NCBI GenBank assembly: GCA_964362925.1
Contig: CAYIGA010000003.1
Location: 1-38,473, forward strand
DNA from: JANLIQ01 sp964362925
GTDB taxonomy: Bacteria > Patescibacteriota > UBA1384 > 2-12-FULL-50-11
Reading direction: 5' to 3'
Length of the DNA stretch: 38,473 nt
Of this stretch, positions 23,994 to 31,918 are shown one piece after another. Under the pieces are notes generated by a model. That model searched no databases. It saw nothing but the letters and a program-made list of their open reading frames with translations, and was not told where the DNA came from. The position numbers and the translations under genes are program-made. The stretch's first letter is position 1. Every line of letters begins with the position of its first letter.

Positions 23994-24043
23994 GAAAACA
24001 AAGAACAGATCCGGAAGTGTCGCGGGTTCTGTTCTTTGTTTTC
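23994..24043. terminator. Bidirectional 16-bp hairpin terminator
   Basis: G plus AAAACAAAGAACAGA (23994-24009) pairs perfectly with TCTGTTCTTTGTTTT plus C (24028-24043). The stem has an A-rich 5' arm and a T-rich 3' arm, so either strand ends in a U-run. It would insulate dnaX and pilus transcription, or end an RNA made from the GC-rich region. Confidence 0.6.
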
Positions 24044-24069
24044 GGTTAAATTGTATGGGGGTATATAAC
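24041..24069 (+). promoter_or_regulatory. Possible pilus operon promoter
   Basis: A good -10 TATAAC (24064-24069) with a weak -35 TTCGGT (24041-24046) at 17 bases. It overlaps the end of the hairpin terminator and would give a ~145-base leader upstream of pilB. Confidence 0.35.
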
Positions 24070-24145
24070 AAGGAAGACTTTTGAAGTCCGTATCAGACCG
24101 CTTTTGCGTCCTCCTTTTAAGGAAATTTTAGTCCGTAAGTCGTGT

Positions 24146-24180
24146 ATTCTTGATTCATAATTCAATATTCTACATTCTTT
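24146..24180 (+). repeat. Period-7 array upstream of pilB
   Basis: Five consecutive heptamers: attcttg, attcata, attcaat, attctac, attcttt. They end exactly where the hairpin before pilB begins. Confidence 0.65.
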
Positions 24181-24200
24181 CAGTTTACTTTGGTAAACTG
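24181..24200 (+). promoter_or_regulatory. Hairpin just before the pilB ribosome-binding site
   Basis: CAGTTTAC-tttg-GTAAACTG, a perfect 8-bp stem with a 4-base loop, ending about 8 bases before GGAGG and 15 before the ATG. It is well placed to modulate pilB translation or to be a protein-binding site. Confidence 0.5.
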
Positions 24201-24215
24201 AAGTCATGGAGGGAA

Positions 24216-26102
24216 ATGGCCGTTACTAACGATGTCGTTAAAACTTTAGCCAAGAGAACTGGTTTGCCGCCGTTTCGAGCCCGGGCTTATTTAAAAGGCG
24301 CCACTGATATTATTGGCGACACCTTGGCCGAAGGCGACAAGCTCGATCTGTCTGATTTTGGTCAATTTAAATTGTTCCGTTTGCCGGCTCGAAAAGTCCA
24401 GACTAGTATTAACGGCCAGAAACAGACGATTGCCTTGGCGGCTACGACCACACCTGACTTTACTGTTGACGAAAAACTTCAAACGTTTATCGGTCAACCG
24501 ATCGAGGCAGTCCAAACTGACGTTGACCAAAACTTTCGGACCGGCTCGCTCCAAACCCGCCAGTCCGATATTCAGTTTATTGAGCTGGCCGGTAAAACTA
24601 TCCCGAAGGAAATATTGAGTCAAATCCCCGAAGCTCTTGCCCGTAAGTATCAAGTTGTCCCGTTCGCTCTCAAAGACAAGACCCTCTACATCGCTATGAC
24701 TGATCCGGAAAATGAGGAGGCCTTAAACACCATCCGTAAATCGTCTGGCAAAAGTGTTGAAGTTTTCATAACCACCCAGGACGATGTTAATCATATTCTC
24801 GATCAGTACACCTCGCTCCAATCCGATCTGAACGAGTTAGTAAAAACAGGTGAGGAGTTGGAAACAGTCGACGAAGAAAAGGAAAATAAAGACAAAGACG
24901 AGGAGATTACCGAAGCTTCACCGGCGGCTAAAATTGTCGCCTCGCTATTGAAGCGATCAGTTCGGGAAAAAGCTTCAGATATTCATATCGAGCCGCTGGA
25001 AGAAGAAGTGCAGGTTCGTTTTCGAGTTGACGGCGTTCTCCGGAAAGTTTTGACCCTACCGAAACAAATTCAATCCGGCATCGTCTCGCGGGTGAAGATT
25101 CTCTCCAATATGAAAATAGACGAGACTCGCTTACCTCAAGACGGCCGAATTCAAATTATGCTTGATGGCGAAAAAGTCGACTTTCGAATCTCCACTCTGC
25201 CGACTGTCAACGGCGAAAAAGTCGTCGCCCGCGTCCTAATTCACTCGAAGGGCGTGATGAGTTTCGAAGATCAAGGTATCCAGGGCCGAAACCTAGTTTC
25301 GATAAACGATAATATTAAAAAGGCCCACGGAATGATTCTCGTCACCGGTCCGACTGGCAGCGGTAAATCAACAACGCTCTACGCCATTATTAATAAGATC
25401 AAATCTGACGACATCAACATTATTACAATGGAAGATCCAGTTGAGTACCGAATGCCCCAGGTCAATCAAAGCCAGGTCAATTCCAAGATTGATTTTACAT
25501 TCGCCTCGGGCTTGCGCTCAATTCTCCGTCAAGATCCAGATGTGGTTATGGTCGGTGAAATTCGCGACCGCGAAACAGCCGATATCAGTATTAACGCCGC
25601 CCTGACCGGTCATATTGTCCTCTCAACACTACATACTAACGATTCTGGCGGCGCCATCCCCCGATTACTCGATATGGGTATTGAGCCGTTTTTGATCACT
25701 TCGTCACTTAACGCCGTTGTTGGTCAGCGCCTATGTCGGAAAATTTGCGACCGCTGTCGGAAAGAATCTGACATTAAGCCCGAAGACTTGGAGGCGGTCA
25801 AGAAAGAAATAGACGATCTGCCAGAGCCAGAGAAATCCGCCGCCAAGAAAGGTGGCAAGTTTTACATCGGCGCTGGTTGCGATGCCTGTGGCAATAGCGG
25901 TTATAAGGGGCGAATTGGCATATACGAGATTCTGAATATGAGCGAGCCGGTCAAAGTTCTAACTCTCCATCACGCCAGTACCAGCGAGATAATGACCTTA
26001 GCCAAACAAGAGGGCTTAATTACGATGAAACAAGATGGCATTCTCAAGGCCTTCCAAGGATTAACAACAATCGAGGAAATCTGGCGCGTTGCCCGCGATT
26101 AG
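24216..26102 (+). CDS. pilB: PilB/GspE-type pilus assembly ATPase with N-terminal HU-like domain
   Basis: A 628-residue hexameric motor for type IV pilus extension. ATG 24216 follows GGAGG closely; the open frame extends 22 codons further but lacks a site. Residues ~3-92 match HU/IHF DNA-binding proteins: NDVVKTLAKRTGL helix, LAEGDKLDLSDFGQF (HU reads GFGxF), LPARK, then beta-arm NGQKQTI...TPDF. Residues ~127-200 form the usual T2SSE_N/MshEN domain. The ATPase has Walker A TGPTGSGKST (377-386), DPVE, Walker B DPDVVMVGEIRD (440-451), a His box HTND and a four-Cys zinc site (CRKICDRC...CDAC). Family and motor role are certain; DNA binding by the HU domain is inferred. Confidence 0.95.
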   Translation: MAVTNDVVKTLAKRTGLPPFRARAYLKGATDIIGDTLAEGDKLDLSDFGQFKLFRLPARKVQTSINGQKQTIALAATTTPDFTVDEKLQTFIGQPIEAVQTDVDQNFRTGSLQTRQSDIQFIELAGKTIPKEILSQIPEALARKYQVVPFALKDKTLYIAMTDPENEEALNTIRKSSGKSVEVFITTQDDVNHILDQYTSLQSDLNELVKTGEELETVDEEKENKDKDEEITEASPAAKIVASLLKRSVREKASDIHIEPLEEEVQVRFRVDGVLRKVLTLPKQIQSGIVSRVKILSNMKIDETRLPQDGRIQIMLDGEKVDFRISTLPTVNGEKVVARVLIHSKGVMSFEDQGIQGRNLVSINDNIKKAHGMILVTGPTGSGKSTTLYAIINKIKSDDINIITMEDPVEYRMPQVNQSQVNSKIDFTFASGLRSILRQDPDVVMVGEIRDRETADISINAALTGHIVLSTLHTNDSGGAIPRLLDMGIEPFLITSSLNAVVGQRLCRKICDRCRKESDIKPEDLEAVKKEIDDLPEPEKSAAKKGGKFYIGAGCDACGNSGYKGRIGIYEILNMSEPVKVLTLHHASTSEIMTLAKQEGLITMKQDGILKAFQGLTTIEEIWRVARD

Positions 26103-26103
26103 G

Positions 26104-27318
26104 ATGCCGATTTACTCCTATCAAATAAAAAAGCCCGGGAAGGTCAAAACCGAAAAAGGAGAATTAACCGCCGAGAATCTGCCCGAAGCCAACAAGGCCT
26201 TGCGGGCCAAGGGTTATATTGTTTTGCGTATCGCCCCTTATGAAGAGCGATCTAATATACTATTTAACCTATCTTTAAAGCGAAAAAAAGTGCCACTGAA
26301 AGAAAAAATTATATTCTCCCGCCAATTGTCGGTCATGATCAAGGCTGGTTTATCAATTATTAAAGCCCTGGAATCATTAAGTCGCCAGACCGAAAACAAG
26401 TATTTCCAGGAGGTTATTCACGACCTTATCGACCAAGTTAAAGGCGGGGTGGTGATATCAAAAGCAATGAAACGACACCCGAAAGTTTTTGCCGACATTT
26501 ACACCGCTGTCATTAATGCTGGCGAACAGACCGGCCAGCTTTCGGAAGTACTGTTAAATTTGGCCGAACAACAAGAAAAGGAAGCCGATCTAATCGGTAA
26601 GGTTAAGGGGGCGATGATTTATCCGGCCATCATCTTCTGCTTGCTTATCGCCGTTTTAATTTTAATTGTCGTTTTCGTCATCCCCTCACTCCAAACTATT
26701 TTTGCTGACTCTAATACCGCCTTACCCTTGCTGACTCGAATGCTCATGGGCCTAAGTGTCGGTATTCGCCGTTACTATTGGCTTATTATTCCCGCCCTAG
26801 TCGGTCTGTACTTTCTTCTTAGACTCTGGGCGGCGACGACGGCCGGACGAGAAATTTATGACAAAGCCAAATTTAGCATCCCTATCTTCGGCGCCTTGAC
26901 CAAGAAAGTCTATATGGCTCGGTTTAGCCGAACGATGGCGATGCTAATTAGAGCCAGTTTACCGATTTTGCAATCGCTGGAAATTATTCGTAAAACCATC
27001 AGCAATATTCACTACGATCGGGCATTCGAGCGGATTGGGCGGGAGGTTGAGTCTGGAAAAGCAATGTCACTTTCAGTTAGTAAAGAACGTCTCTTCCCGC
27101 CGATGGTCAGTCAGCTGATTAGTTTAGGTGAAGAATCTGGCAGTATGGAGTCGGTTTTGCTCGATATCGCTAACTTTTACGATAAAGAAGTTGAGACGAT
27201 GACGAAAAATCTCACCACCTTACTTGAACCAATAATGTTGATTGTAATGGGCGTTGGGATTGGCTTTGTCGTTGCTTCGGTTTTGGGCCCGATTTATAGT
27301 TTGGTCAACGCGTTCTAG
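26104..27318 (+). CDS. pilC: Type IV pilus inner-membrane platform protein
   Basis: A 404-residue PilC/GspF protein with two T2SSF domains (about 60-185 and 265-390) and three membrane segments (around 165-195, 215-240 and 375-400). Conserved features include FSRQLSVMIKAGLSIIKALE and the paired ARFSRTMAMLIRASLPILQSLE, plus SLGEESGSME. The start MPIYSYQIKKPGKVKTEKG matches other PilC N-termini; an upstream TTG in frame is less likely. The ATG lies one base after the pilB stop (TAGGATG). The protein anchors PilB at the membrane and forms the pilus assembly platform. Confidence 0.96.
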   Translation: MPIYSYQIKKPGKVKTEKGELTAENLPEANKALRAKGYIVLRIAPYEERSNILFNLSLKRKKVPLKEKIIFSRQLSVMIKAGLSIIKALESLSRQTENKYFQEVIHDLIDQVKGGVVISKAMKRHPKVFADIYTAVINAGEQTGQLSEVLLNLAEQQEKEADLIGKVKGAMIYPAIIFCLLIAVLILIVVFVIPSLQTIFADSNTALPLLTRMLMGLSVGIRRYYWLIIPALVGLYFLLRLWAATTAGREIYDKAKFSIPIFGALTKKVYMARFSRTMAMLIRASLPILQSLEIIRKTISNIHYDRAFERIGREVESGKAMSLSVSKERLFPPMVSQLISLGEESGSMESVLLDIANFYDKEVETMTKNLTTLLEPIMLIVMGVGIGFVVASVLGPIYSLVNAF

Positions 27319-27390
27319 GAATAACCTGCGGTTGGCGACGACAATTTCAGCAAAGACTTTAAATGACTTCGCCAAGATCAGAGCTCCGAC

Positions 27391-27425
27391 TTGACCCTTG
27401 CCCCTTGATACTTAATACTTAAGTC
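27391..27425 (+). repeat. Period-7 array upstream of pilM
   Basis: Consecutive heptamers ttgaccc, ttgcccc, ttgatac, ttaatac, ttaagtc end a few bases before the GGAGG site of pilM. Confidence 0.55.
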
Positions 27426-27437
27426 TATGGAGGGGAT

Positions 27438-28532
27438 TTGGGCAAGGTAGTTGTTGGTGTTGATATCGGCCACGAGACGGTCAAAATCGCCAGTCTTGAG
27501 CATTTGGGTAAAAAATTCCGTCTCCAAGGAATGCACCTAGCTAACATACCGGCCGGTTCTTGGAAGGTTGACAAAGTCGACAATCTCGACGAAATCGCTA
27601 AGACGATTAACGAGGCGCTCCGAATCGCTAAGCCACACGCCATCACTTCTCGAAAGGCGATGTTTGCCTTGCCAGAGTCGGTCATCTTTTCCGCTACTTT
27701 GACGATGCCAGATTTACCAAGTCACGAGCTGGAAAAGGCTCTGCCGTTTGAGTTGGCCGAGCGTTTATCGATTGATCCTGACGACTATCATATCGATTAC
27801 GAAAAAATATCCAGTCGGTGCCTGCCAATCGATCAAACAACGGCGACTAAATTGACCAACCAAGACAGTCAGAAGGCAAAAAATCTGGCCGCTAAGTCGA
27901 CCGATTCAATCAGAGATTCTAATCCAAAGACGGCCAAAGGGCCAGCGGAAAATGTCGCTCCCGAGAACCCGGTCATAGCCGTCTTTGCCGCCGCGACCAA
28001 GAAATCATTAGTCGACTCTATCGTCGAGCTCTGCGCCAAAGCTCACCTCGAACTAGCTGGCATCGATATCAAACCGGGGGCGATTATTCGTTCGGTCATG
28101 CCAACTAACGACCAAAAAGCCCGGATTATGGTTGATATCGGTGTTGGTGGGACCGGAGCATCGGTCGCTGAAGGCCGGAGTTTGCGGGTTACTTCTACTG
28201 TCCCTTGGGGCACCCATATGATTGCTCAAACCATTACCGGCCCCGTTCCAGACTTACACGAGCGGCTGGCGTCGGTCTTTGACGAACTAGTTCATGTCAC
28301 CAAATTTTTTGAGAACCGAATTTGCCCCGGCGTAAAAATTGAGCAACTGATTATCTCCGGTACCGGAGCCAGTATTCCTAATATTGCGGCCGTTTTCCAG
28401 AAAGAAACCGGCCTCTTAACAACGCTGGCCGAACCGTTTAAAAACGTCGATACTCATCATTTTCCAATTCCGCTAGGATTAAGTCATACCTTCGCTGACG
28501 CGATTGGTTTAGCGATGAGAGACGATGAATAG
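27438..28532 (+). CDS. pilM: Type IV pilus assembly protein PilM (actin-like)
   Basis: A 364-residue actin/FtsA-fold protein that binds ATP and PilN at the cytoplasmic face. It starts VVVGVDIGHETVKIASLE (phosphate 1 loop), has ARIMVDIGVGGTGASVAEG (phosphate 2) and IEQLIISGTGASIPNI (adenosine loop). The TTG start at 27438 is chosen because GGAGGGG lies directly upstream and no in-frame ATG precedes the conserved strand. An insertion of about 50 polar residues (roughly 118-170, rich in Lys, Asn, Thr and Ser) interrupts the fold before VIAVFAAATKKSLV, and is probably a flexible surface loop. Confidence 0.94.
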   Translation: MGKVVVGVDIGHETVKIASLEHLGKKFRLQGMHLANIPAGSWKVDKVDNLDEIAKTINEALRIAKPHAITSRKAMFALPESVIFSATLTMPDLPSHELEKALPFELAERLSIDPDDYHIDYEKISSRCLPIDQTTATKLTNQDSQKAKNLAAKSTDSIRDSNPKTAKGPAENVAPENPVIAVFAAATKKSLVDSIVELCAKAHLELAGIDIKPGAIIRSVMPTNDQKARIMVDIGVGGTGASVAEGRSLRVTSTVPWGTHMIAQTITGPVPDLHERLASVFDELVHVTKFFENRICPGVKIEQLIISGTGASIPNIAAVFQKETGLLTTLAEPFKNVDTHHFPIPLGLSHTFADAIGLAMRDDE

Positions 28533-28558
28533 AATTAAGAATTAAGAATATGGAATAT
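28531..28558 (+). repeat. Period-7 array between pilM and pilN
   Basis: Four heptamers agaatta, agaatta, agaatat, ggaatat begin within the pilM stop codon. They match the word family at 10211. Confidence 0.6.
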
Positions 28559-28605
28559 AGGAGCGAAGCGACTCAATTGTTAATTCTTCAAACCGGAGGT
28601 TTGGT

Positions 28606-29151
28606 ATGATTAATTTAGTACCACCGGAAATAAAACAACGTAAAGGGGTCAAGTCGCTCATTTATGTCATTACTTCAATCTATTTTGTCCTCTCGGCAGG
28701 CTTGGTCTTGGGGTTAGTTGGACTGGCGACCTATAATTACTCGCAAAAGATTTACTTGGGTAGCCAACAAGCCGAGTTAGATCGACTTAATGTTGAAAAA
28801 AATAAAAACAAAACGCTCTTCGACCAGGCCGCTTTTATCGAAAGTCGAGTCAAAAACGCCGCCACCTATCAATCTAGTTATGATTGGAATCAAGTTTTAA
28901 ACTCTATTGCCGAGTCTTCTCCTATAAACACTCGCTTGACGGCGCTTAAAATCACTACTGACCCGAGCAAACCACCAACAATTACCCTTAACGGCCAATC
29001 AGCCGATCGCCGAGCGATTATTCTTTTTAAAGATAAGTTGTCAATCACCAAGCCCTTTAGTGGCGCTGATATAACCGCTCTGACTGAGTCGACGGCCGGA
29101 GCGAACAAAACCTACACCTTCACCATTAGTGTCTCAATTATTAACAAATAA
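28606..29151 (+). CDS. pilN: Type IV pilus assembly protein PilN
   Basis: A 181-residue bitopic membrane protein. It begins MINLVPPEIKQRKG, the PilN motif (INLLP) that docks into PilM, then one TM helix (about 20-45, YVITSIYFVLSAGLVLGLVG), a coiled-coil-like segment (QQAELDRLNVEKNKNKTLFDQ) and a small periplasmic-type ferredoxin-like domain. CGGAGG lies 6 bases before the ATG. It forms the alignment subcomplex with PilM and PilO. Confidence 0.92.
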   Translation: MINLVPPEIKQRKGVKSLIYVITSIYFVLSAGLVLGLVGLATYNYSQKIYLGSQQAELDRLNVEKNKNKTLFDQAAFIESRVKNAATYQSSYDWNQVLNSIAESSPINTRLTALKITTDPSKPPTITLNGQSADRRAIILFKDKLSITKPFSGADITALTESTAGANKTYTFTISVSIINK

Positions 29152-29154
29152 ATA

Positions 29155-29922
29155 ATGCGACACATCCTTGCTAGCCGGTATTTTCTCATCATCACCGCCC
29201 TGTTTTTGGCGGTCACCATGACTATTATTTGGTTTTTCTTTCCTCCCGTCCTCAAAACCTTCAAAGACATTCGGGTTACCACCAACTCACTAACCGATCA
29301 GATTGAAACTAGCCAAATCGACGGAGTCAGAGCTAAAGATTTAGTCGTGGAAGAAGCAACACTAGCCAGTCTCTACGATAAGGCGTCGTTGGCTCTACCT
29401 AGCTCACCGTCAGCCGACCTCCTCTTACTCCAACTTGATGGCCTAACCAAAAGTCTCGGGCTTGACGCTACCATCACCGTTCCTTTTTCGTCAACGTCGC
29501 TGGCTAATCAAGTCGCCGCTCCGGCCGCGCCAACTAATGACAACGACATCAAGCCAGGAAGCGGTTCAACGGGCGGATCACAGCCGATCATTAACCCTTC
29601 GGGCACCGGGACAAATACCGATTGGTCGCTCACTGGCGACTGGGACTACCCAACGACTTTAAACCTGCTGACCAAGTTAAAAACATTCAGCCGTTGGAAC
29701 GCCGTCACCAGCATCGACCTAACGAGTACGGCCGAAAAATCAACTACCACGATCAGTGGTAAGGTTTATTGGACACCTACGGCCAACCTCCAGTTGACTG
29801 GATCGGCTCAAGATCTTCTAGATAAAGCCAAAACACTGTTTGATAGTTACCAATCCTACGCCACCGTCCCAGACGTAACCAAGGAGGGCAATTTTGGCAA
29901 AACCAATCCGTTCCTACCTTAA
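29155..29922 (+). CDS. pilO: Type IV pilus assembly protein PilO-like
   Basis: A 255-residue protein with an N-terminal TM helix (about 7-28, YFLIITALFLAVTMTIIWFF), then a coiled-coil region (FKDIRVTTNSLTDQIETSQ). A Gly/Ser/Pro-rich linker (about 125-160, GSGSTGGSQP) precedes a C-terminal fold (WSLTGDWDYPTTLNLLTKLKTFSRW) typical of PilO's second half. Sequence conservation is low, so the name rests on topology and its position right after pilN. No Shine-Dalgarno; it follows the pilN stop by 3 bases, so translation is probably coupled. Its 3' end contains the AAGGAGG site of the next gene. Confidence 0.85.
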   Translation: MRHILASRYFLIITALFLAVTMTIIWFFFPPVLKTFKDIRVTTNSLTDQIETSQIDGVRAKDLVVEEATLASLYDKASLALPSSPSADLLLLQLDGLTKSLGLDATITVPFSSTSLANQVAAPAAPTNDNDIKPGSGSTGGSQPIINPSGTGTNTDWSLTGDWDYPTTLNLLTKLKTFSRWNAVTSIDLTSTAEKSTTTISGKVYWTPTANLQLTGSAQDLLDKAKTLFDSYQSYATVPDVTKEGNFGKTNPFLP

Positions 29923-31300
29923 TCGAGATTACAAAAAAGGTGGCTTTACTTTGATCGAGGTTATTGTTGACGCCTTTGTTATTACTGTTATTTTTGGGGC
30001 GGTTATCGGCAGTTTTTTGGTCATGCTTGGCGCCACTAATTCTGGTAAAATCCGGACGTTGGCAGGAGCGCTGGCCAACGAGCAGTTGGAGTACCTGCGT
30101 AATTTACCGTACGACTCGCTCTCAACTCAAAACGGCACCGTTCTCCCTCATGGCAGTATTCCCGATACCCAGACCGTGAATCGCGGCGGCGTCAGTTTCA
30201 CCCTCAATACAACGATAATCTTCGTTGACGATCCGTTTGACGGCTGTGCTATACCTGGAGTACAAAGTCAATGGAACTGTACCGACGGTGACACGTCAAA
30301 CGTTAACGATGTCGTGCCGGTAGATTACAAACGAATTAACGTTGAGGCGCTGAAAGTGGGCACGCCGACTGTTTTAATTAAACTTTCCAGTAACGCCGCC
30401 TCTAAAGCCGCCGAAACCCCATCTCAAACGGGCATGCTCCTCGTTAAAGTCATTAACGCTCAAGGGCTACCAGTTGCCGGCGCGATAGTTATGGTTAGTC
30501 TGCCCGTCGTGGGGGGTATATTCTTGACCGGCACGACCAACGAACAGGGTTATGTTTTCATCGCTAATTTACCACCGGAGAACCAAAACGGTTATCGAAT
30601 TGTTACGACCAAAGCCGGTTTTTCCTCGGATTACACCACCAGCCGAACCGCTCAAAACCCTAACCAAATTCAACCCGATGTTGATATTAATGTCCAGCAA
30701 GTGACTATCCAGACGCTGGCGATTGACTATCTGGCAACTCTCCAAGTGACTGTTACCAACGAGACCAATCAGATCCAGAGCGGAGTTTTAGTGACCGCTT
30801 CTTCGGCCAAGTTAACCGCCAACAATCCTGACACACCGAAAAATATCGCCGAGCGCCAGACCGATATTAATGGGCTAGCGACCTGGCTTGGTTTCGAGTG
30901 GGATTCTTACGACTTGATAGCTCAAACCGGTTATTACGTCGTTAGCACTAGTCCATATCAGCGGGTCGCCTTAGCCCCTGGCACGACCCTGCCGGTGGCG
31001 ATGGTGATAACGACTAACCCCAACTGGCCCCGCCTCGTTAGCGTTAGCCCCGCCTCCGGCACGAGCGGCTCGACCGTTGAAGTGATTATCGAAGGCTTCA
31101 ACTTTACCGCCAACACCACCGTAATCCTTCGTAAGACTGGTTTTGCTGATATTCTCCCAACCTTAACAGTGGTTGAACCAGATAATAAATCAGTGACAGT
31201 GACTTTTAATCTTGCCGGCACGGCCGTTGGTGGCTGGGATTTGGTCTTAGATTCCAACGGACAAATCGTCACCCAAATTGGTGGATTTATTGTCTCGTAG
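29894..31300 (+). CDS. PilV-like minor prepilin with Ig-like domains and IPT/TIG domain
   Basis: A 468-residue prepilin. The leader peptide is 17 residues, ending KKGG before FTLIEVIVDAFVI, with Glu at +5 for prepilin peptidase processing. The pilin helix is followed by a PilV-like domain (LANEQLEYLRNLPYDSL). Then come carboxypeptidase-regulatory-like beta folds (about 180-275 and 290-380, with GMLLVKVINAQGLPVAGAIV and LQVTVTNETNQIQSGVLV) and a C-terminal IPT/TIG domain (about 383-468, PRLVSVSPASGTSGSTVEV). A pilin this large suggests a tip adhesin or surface-exposed subunit. TTG start 29894 has AAGGAGG 6 bases upstream, inside pilO. Confidence 0.85.
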   Translation: MAKPIRSYLNRDYKKGGFTLIEVIVDAFVITVIFGAVIGSFLVMLGATNSGKIRTLAGALANEQLEYLRNLPYDSLSTQNGTVLPHGSIPDTQTVNRGGVSFTLNTTIIFVDDPFDGCAIPGVQSQWNCTDGDTSNVNDVVPVDYKRINVEALKVGTPTVLIKLSSNAASKAAETPSQTGMLLVKVINAQGLPVAGAIVMVSLPVVGGIFLTGTTNEQGYVFIANLPPENQNGYRIVTTKAGFSSDYTTSRTAQNPNQIQPDVDINVQQVTIQTLAIDYLATLQVTVTNETNQIQSGVLVTASSAKLTANNPDTPKNIAERQTDINGLATWLGFEWDSYDLIAQTGYYVVSTSPYQRVALAPGTTLPVAMVITTNPNWPRLVSVSPASGTSGSTVEVIIEGFNFTANTTVILRKTGFADILPTLTVVEPDNKSVTVTFNLAGTAVGGWDLVLDSNGQIVTQIGGFIVS

Positions 31301-31918
31301 ATGTCGCCCTACAAGCTCGCTCTTTTAAAAAAGAGAATGACCGGTCGAAGCGGCTTTTCAGTCCTCGAGTTGCTCTTGGTAATTTTTATCGTCTCGCTCT
31401 TTGGCGGTCTTGTGACCAACACCATTATTAAGAGCTACGCCAATAACCGTCTGGTCGAAGCCCAATCGATCGTCCAAACCGAGCTCAATCTAGCTATTGA
31501 TCGCCTTAGCCGGGTAACGCGGAGCTCAACGCTGATTATCCAAGCAACGGAAACCTCCCTTAAAATTCGGGGCTACCCTAATGTCAACGATGTCGCCCCG
31601 AGCGAGATTAATTTTTACCTTGAAGACGGGGCGATTAAGTATTCAGTCGTCCCACCGACTGGAAGTGCCCCTAATTACACCTACAACTCCGATGATGCCA
31701 AATACTACAAGTTGGTTGGTAAAACCACCAATTCGATCCTCAACCCAGTTTGGCGCTATTACAACGACCAAAATATTTTACTCAATTATCCGGCCCAAAT
31801 TGCCAGCATTAAGGTTGTCGAACCAACTCTGTCGGCTTTAGACATAAACAATATCTTGAAAAGTCCGATCGTCGTGACAACGAAGATAACCTTGCGTAAC
31901 TTTAAAACTAATCTCTAA
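31301..31918 (+). CDS. PilW-like minor prepilin
   Basis: A 205-residue prepilin. It has an 18-residue leader ending RSG before FSVLELLLVIFIVSLFGG (Glu +5), then PilW-type signature residues (LDRLSRVTRSST region, NLAIDRLSRVTRSS) and a beta-rich C-terminal domain with KYYKLVGKTTNSI. The ATG immediately follows the preceding stop (TAGATG) and its TAA overlaps the next ATG (TAATG), so it is tightly coupled within the minor-pilin set. Minor pilins of this type prime pilus assembly. Confidence 0.82.
   Translation: MSPYKLALLKKRMTGRSGFSVLELLLVIFIVSLFGGLVTNTIIKSYANNRLVEAQSIVQTELNLAIDRLSRVTRSSTLIIQATETSLKIRGYPNVNDVAPSEINFYLEDGAIKYSVVPPTGSAPNYTYNSDDAKYYKLVGKTTNSILNPVWRYYNDQNILLNYPAQIASIKVVEPTLSALDINNILKSPIVVTTKITLRNFKTNL

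Larger units (their letters stand above)
23784..24215. other. Structured intergenic region between dnaX and pilB
   Basis: 432 bases separating divergent operons, with no supported gene. From left to right: an AT-rich patch (23825-23842); GC-rich inverted repeats including GCGGT-tgg-ACCGC, CGCTC-gagctt-GAGCG, GGGGGCC/GGCCCCC (about 23877-23903) and GCAAGT-ttt-ACTTGC; a 16-bp terminator-like hairpin (23994-24043); a possible pilB promoter; a small hairpin GACTT-ttg-AAGTC (24076-24088); a heptad array (24146-24180); and a hairpin just before the pilB start. I searched by eye for SRP RNA, RNase P, tmRNA and 6S signatures on both strands and found none. Confidence 0.5.

Noticed and set aside
23890..24084. 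64-codon plus-strand frame before pilB
   Set aside because: It runs through the GC-rich hairpins and the 16-bp terminator stem, has no ribosome-binding site, and its product looks like random translation.
23784..24215. Replication origin at the strand switch next to dnaX/dnaB
   Set aside because: No DnaA-box cluster (TTATCCACA-like) was seen, dnaA and dnaN are absent, and genes right of the switch change strand again at 33.4 kb.
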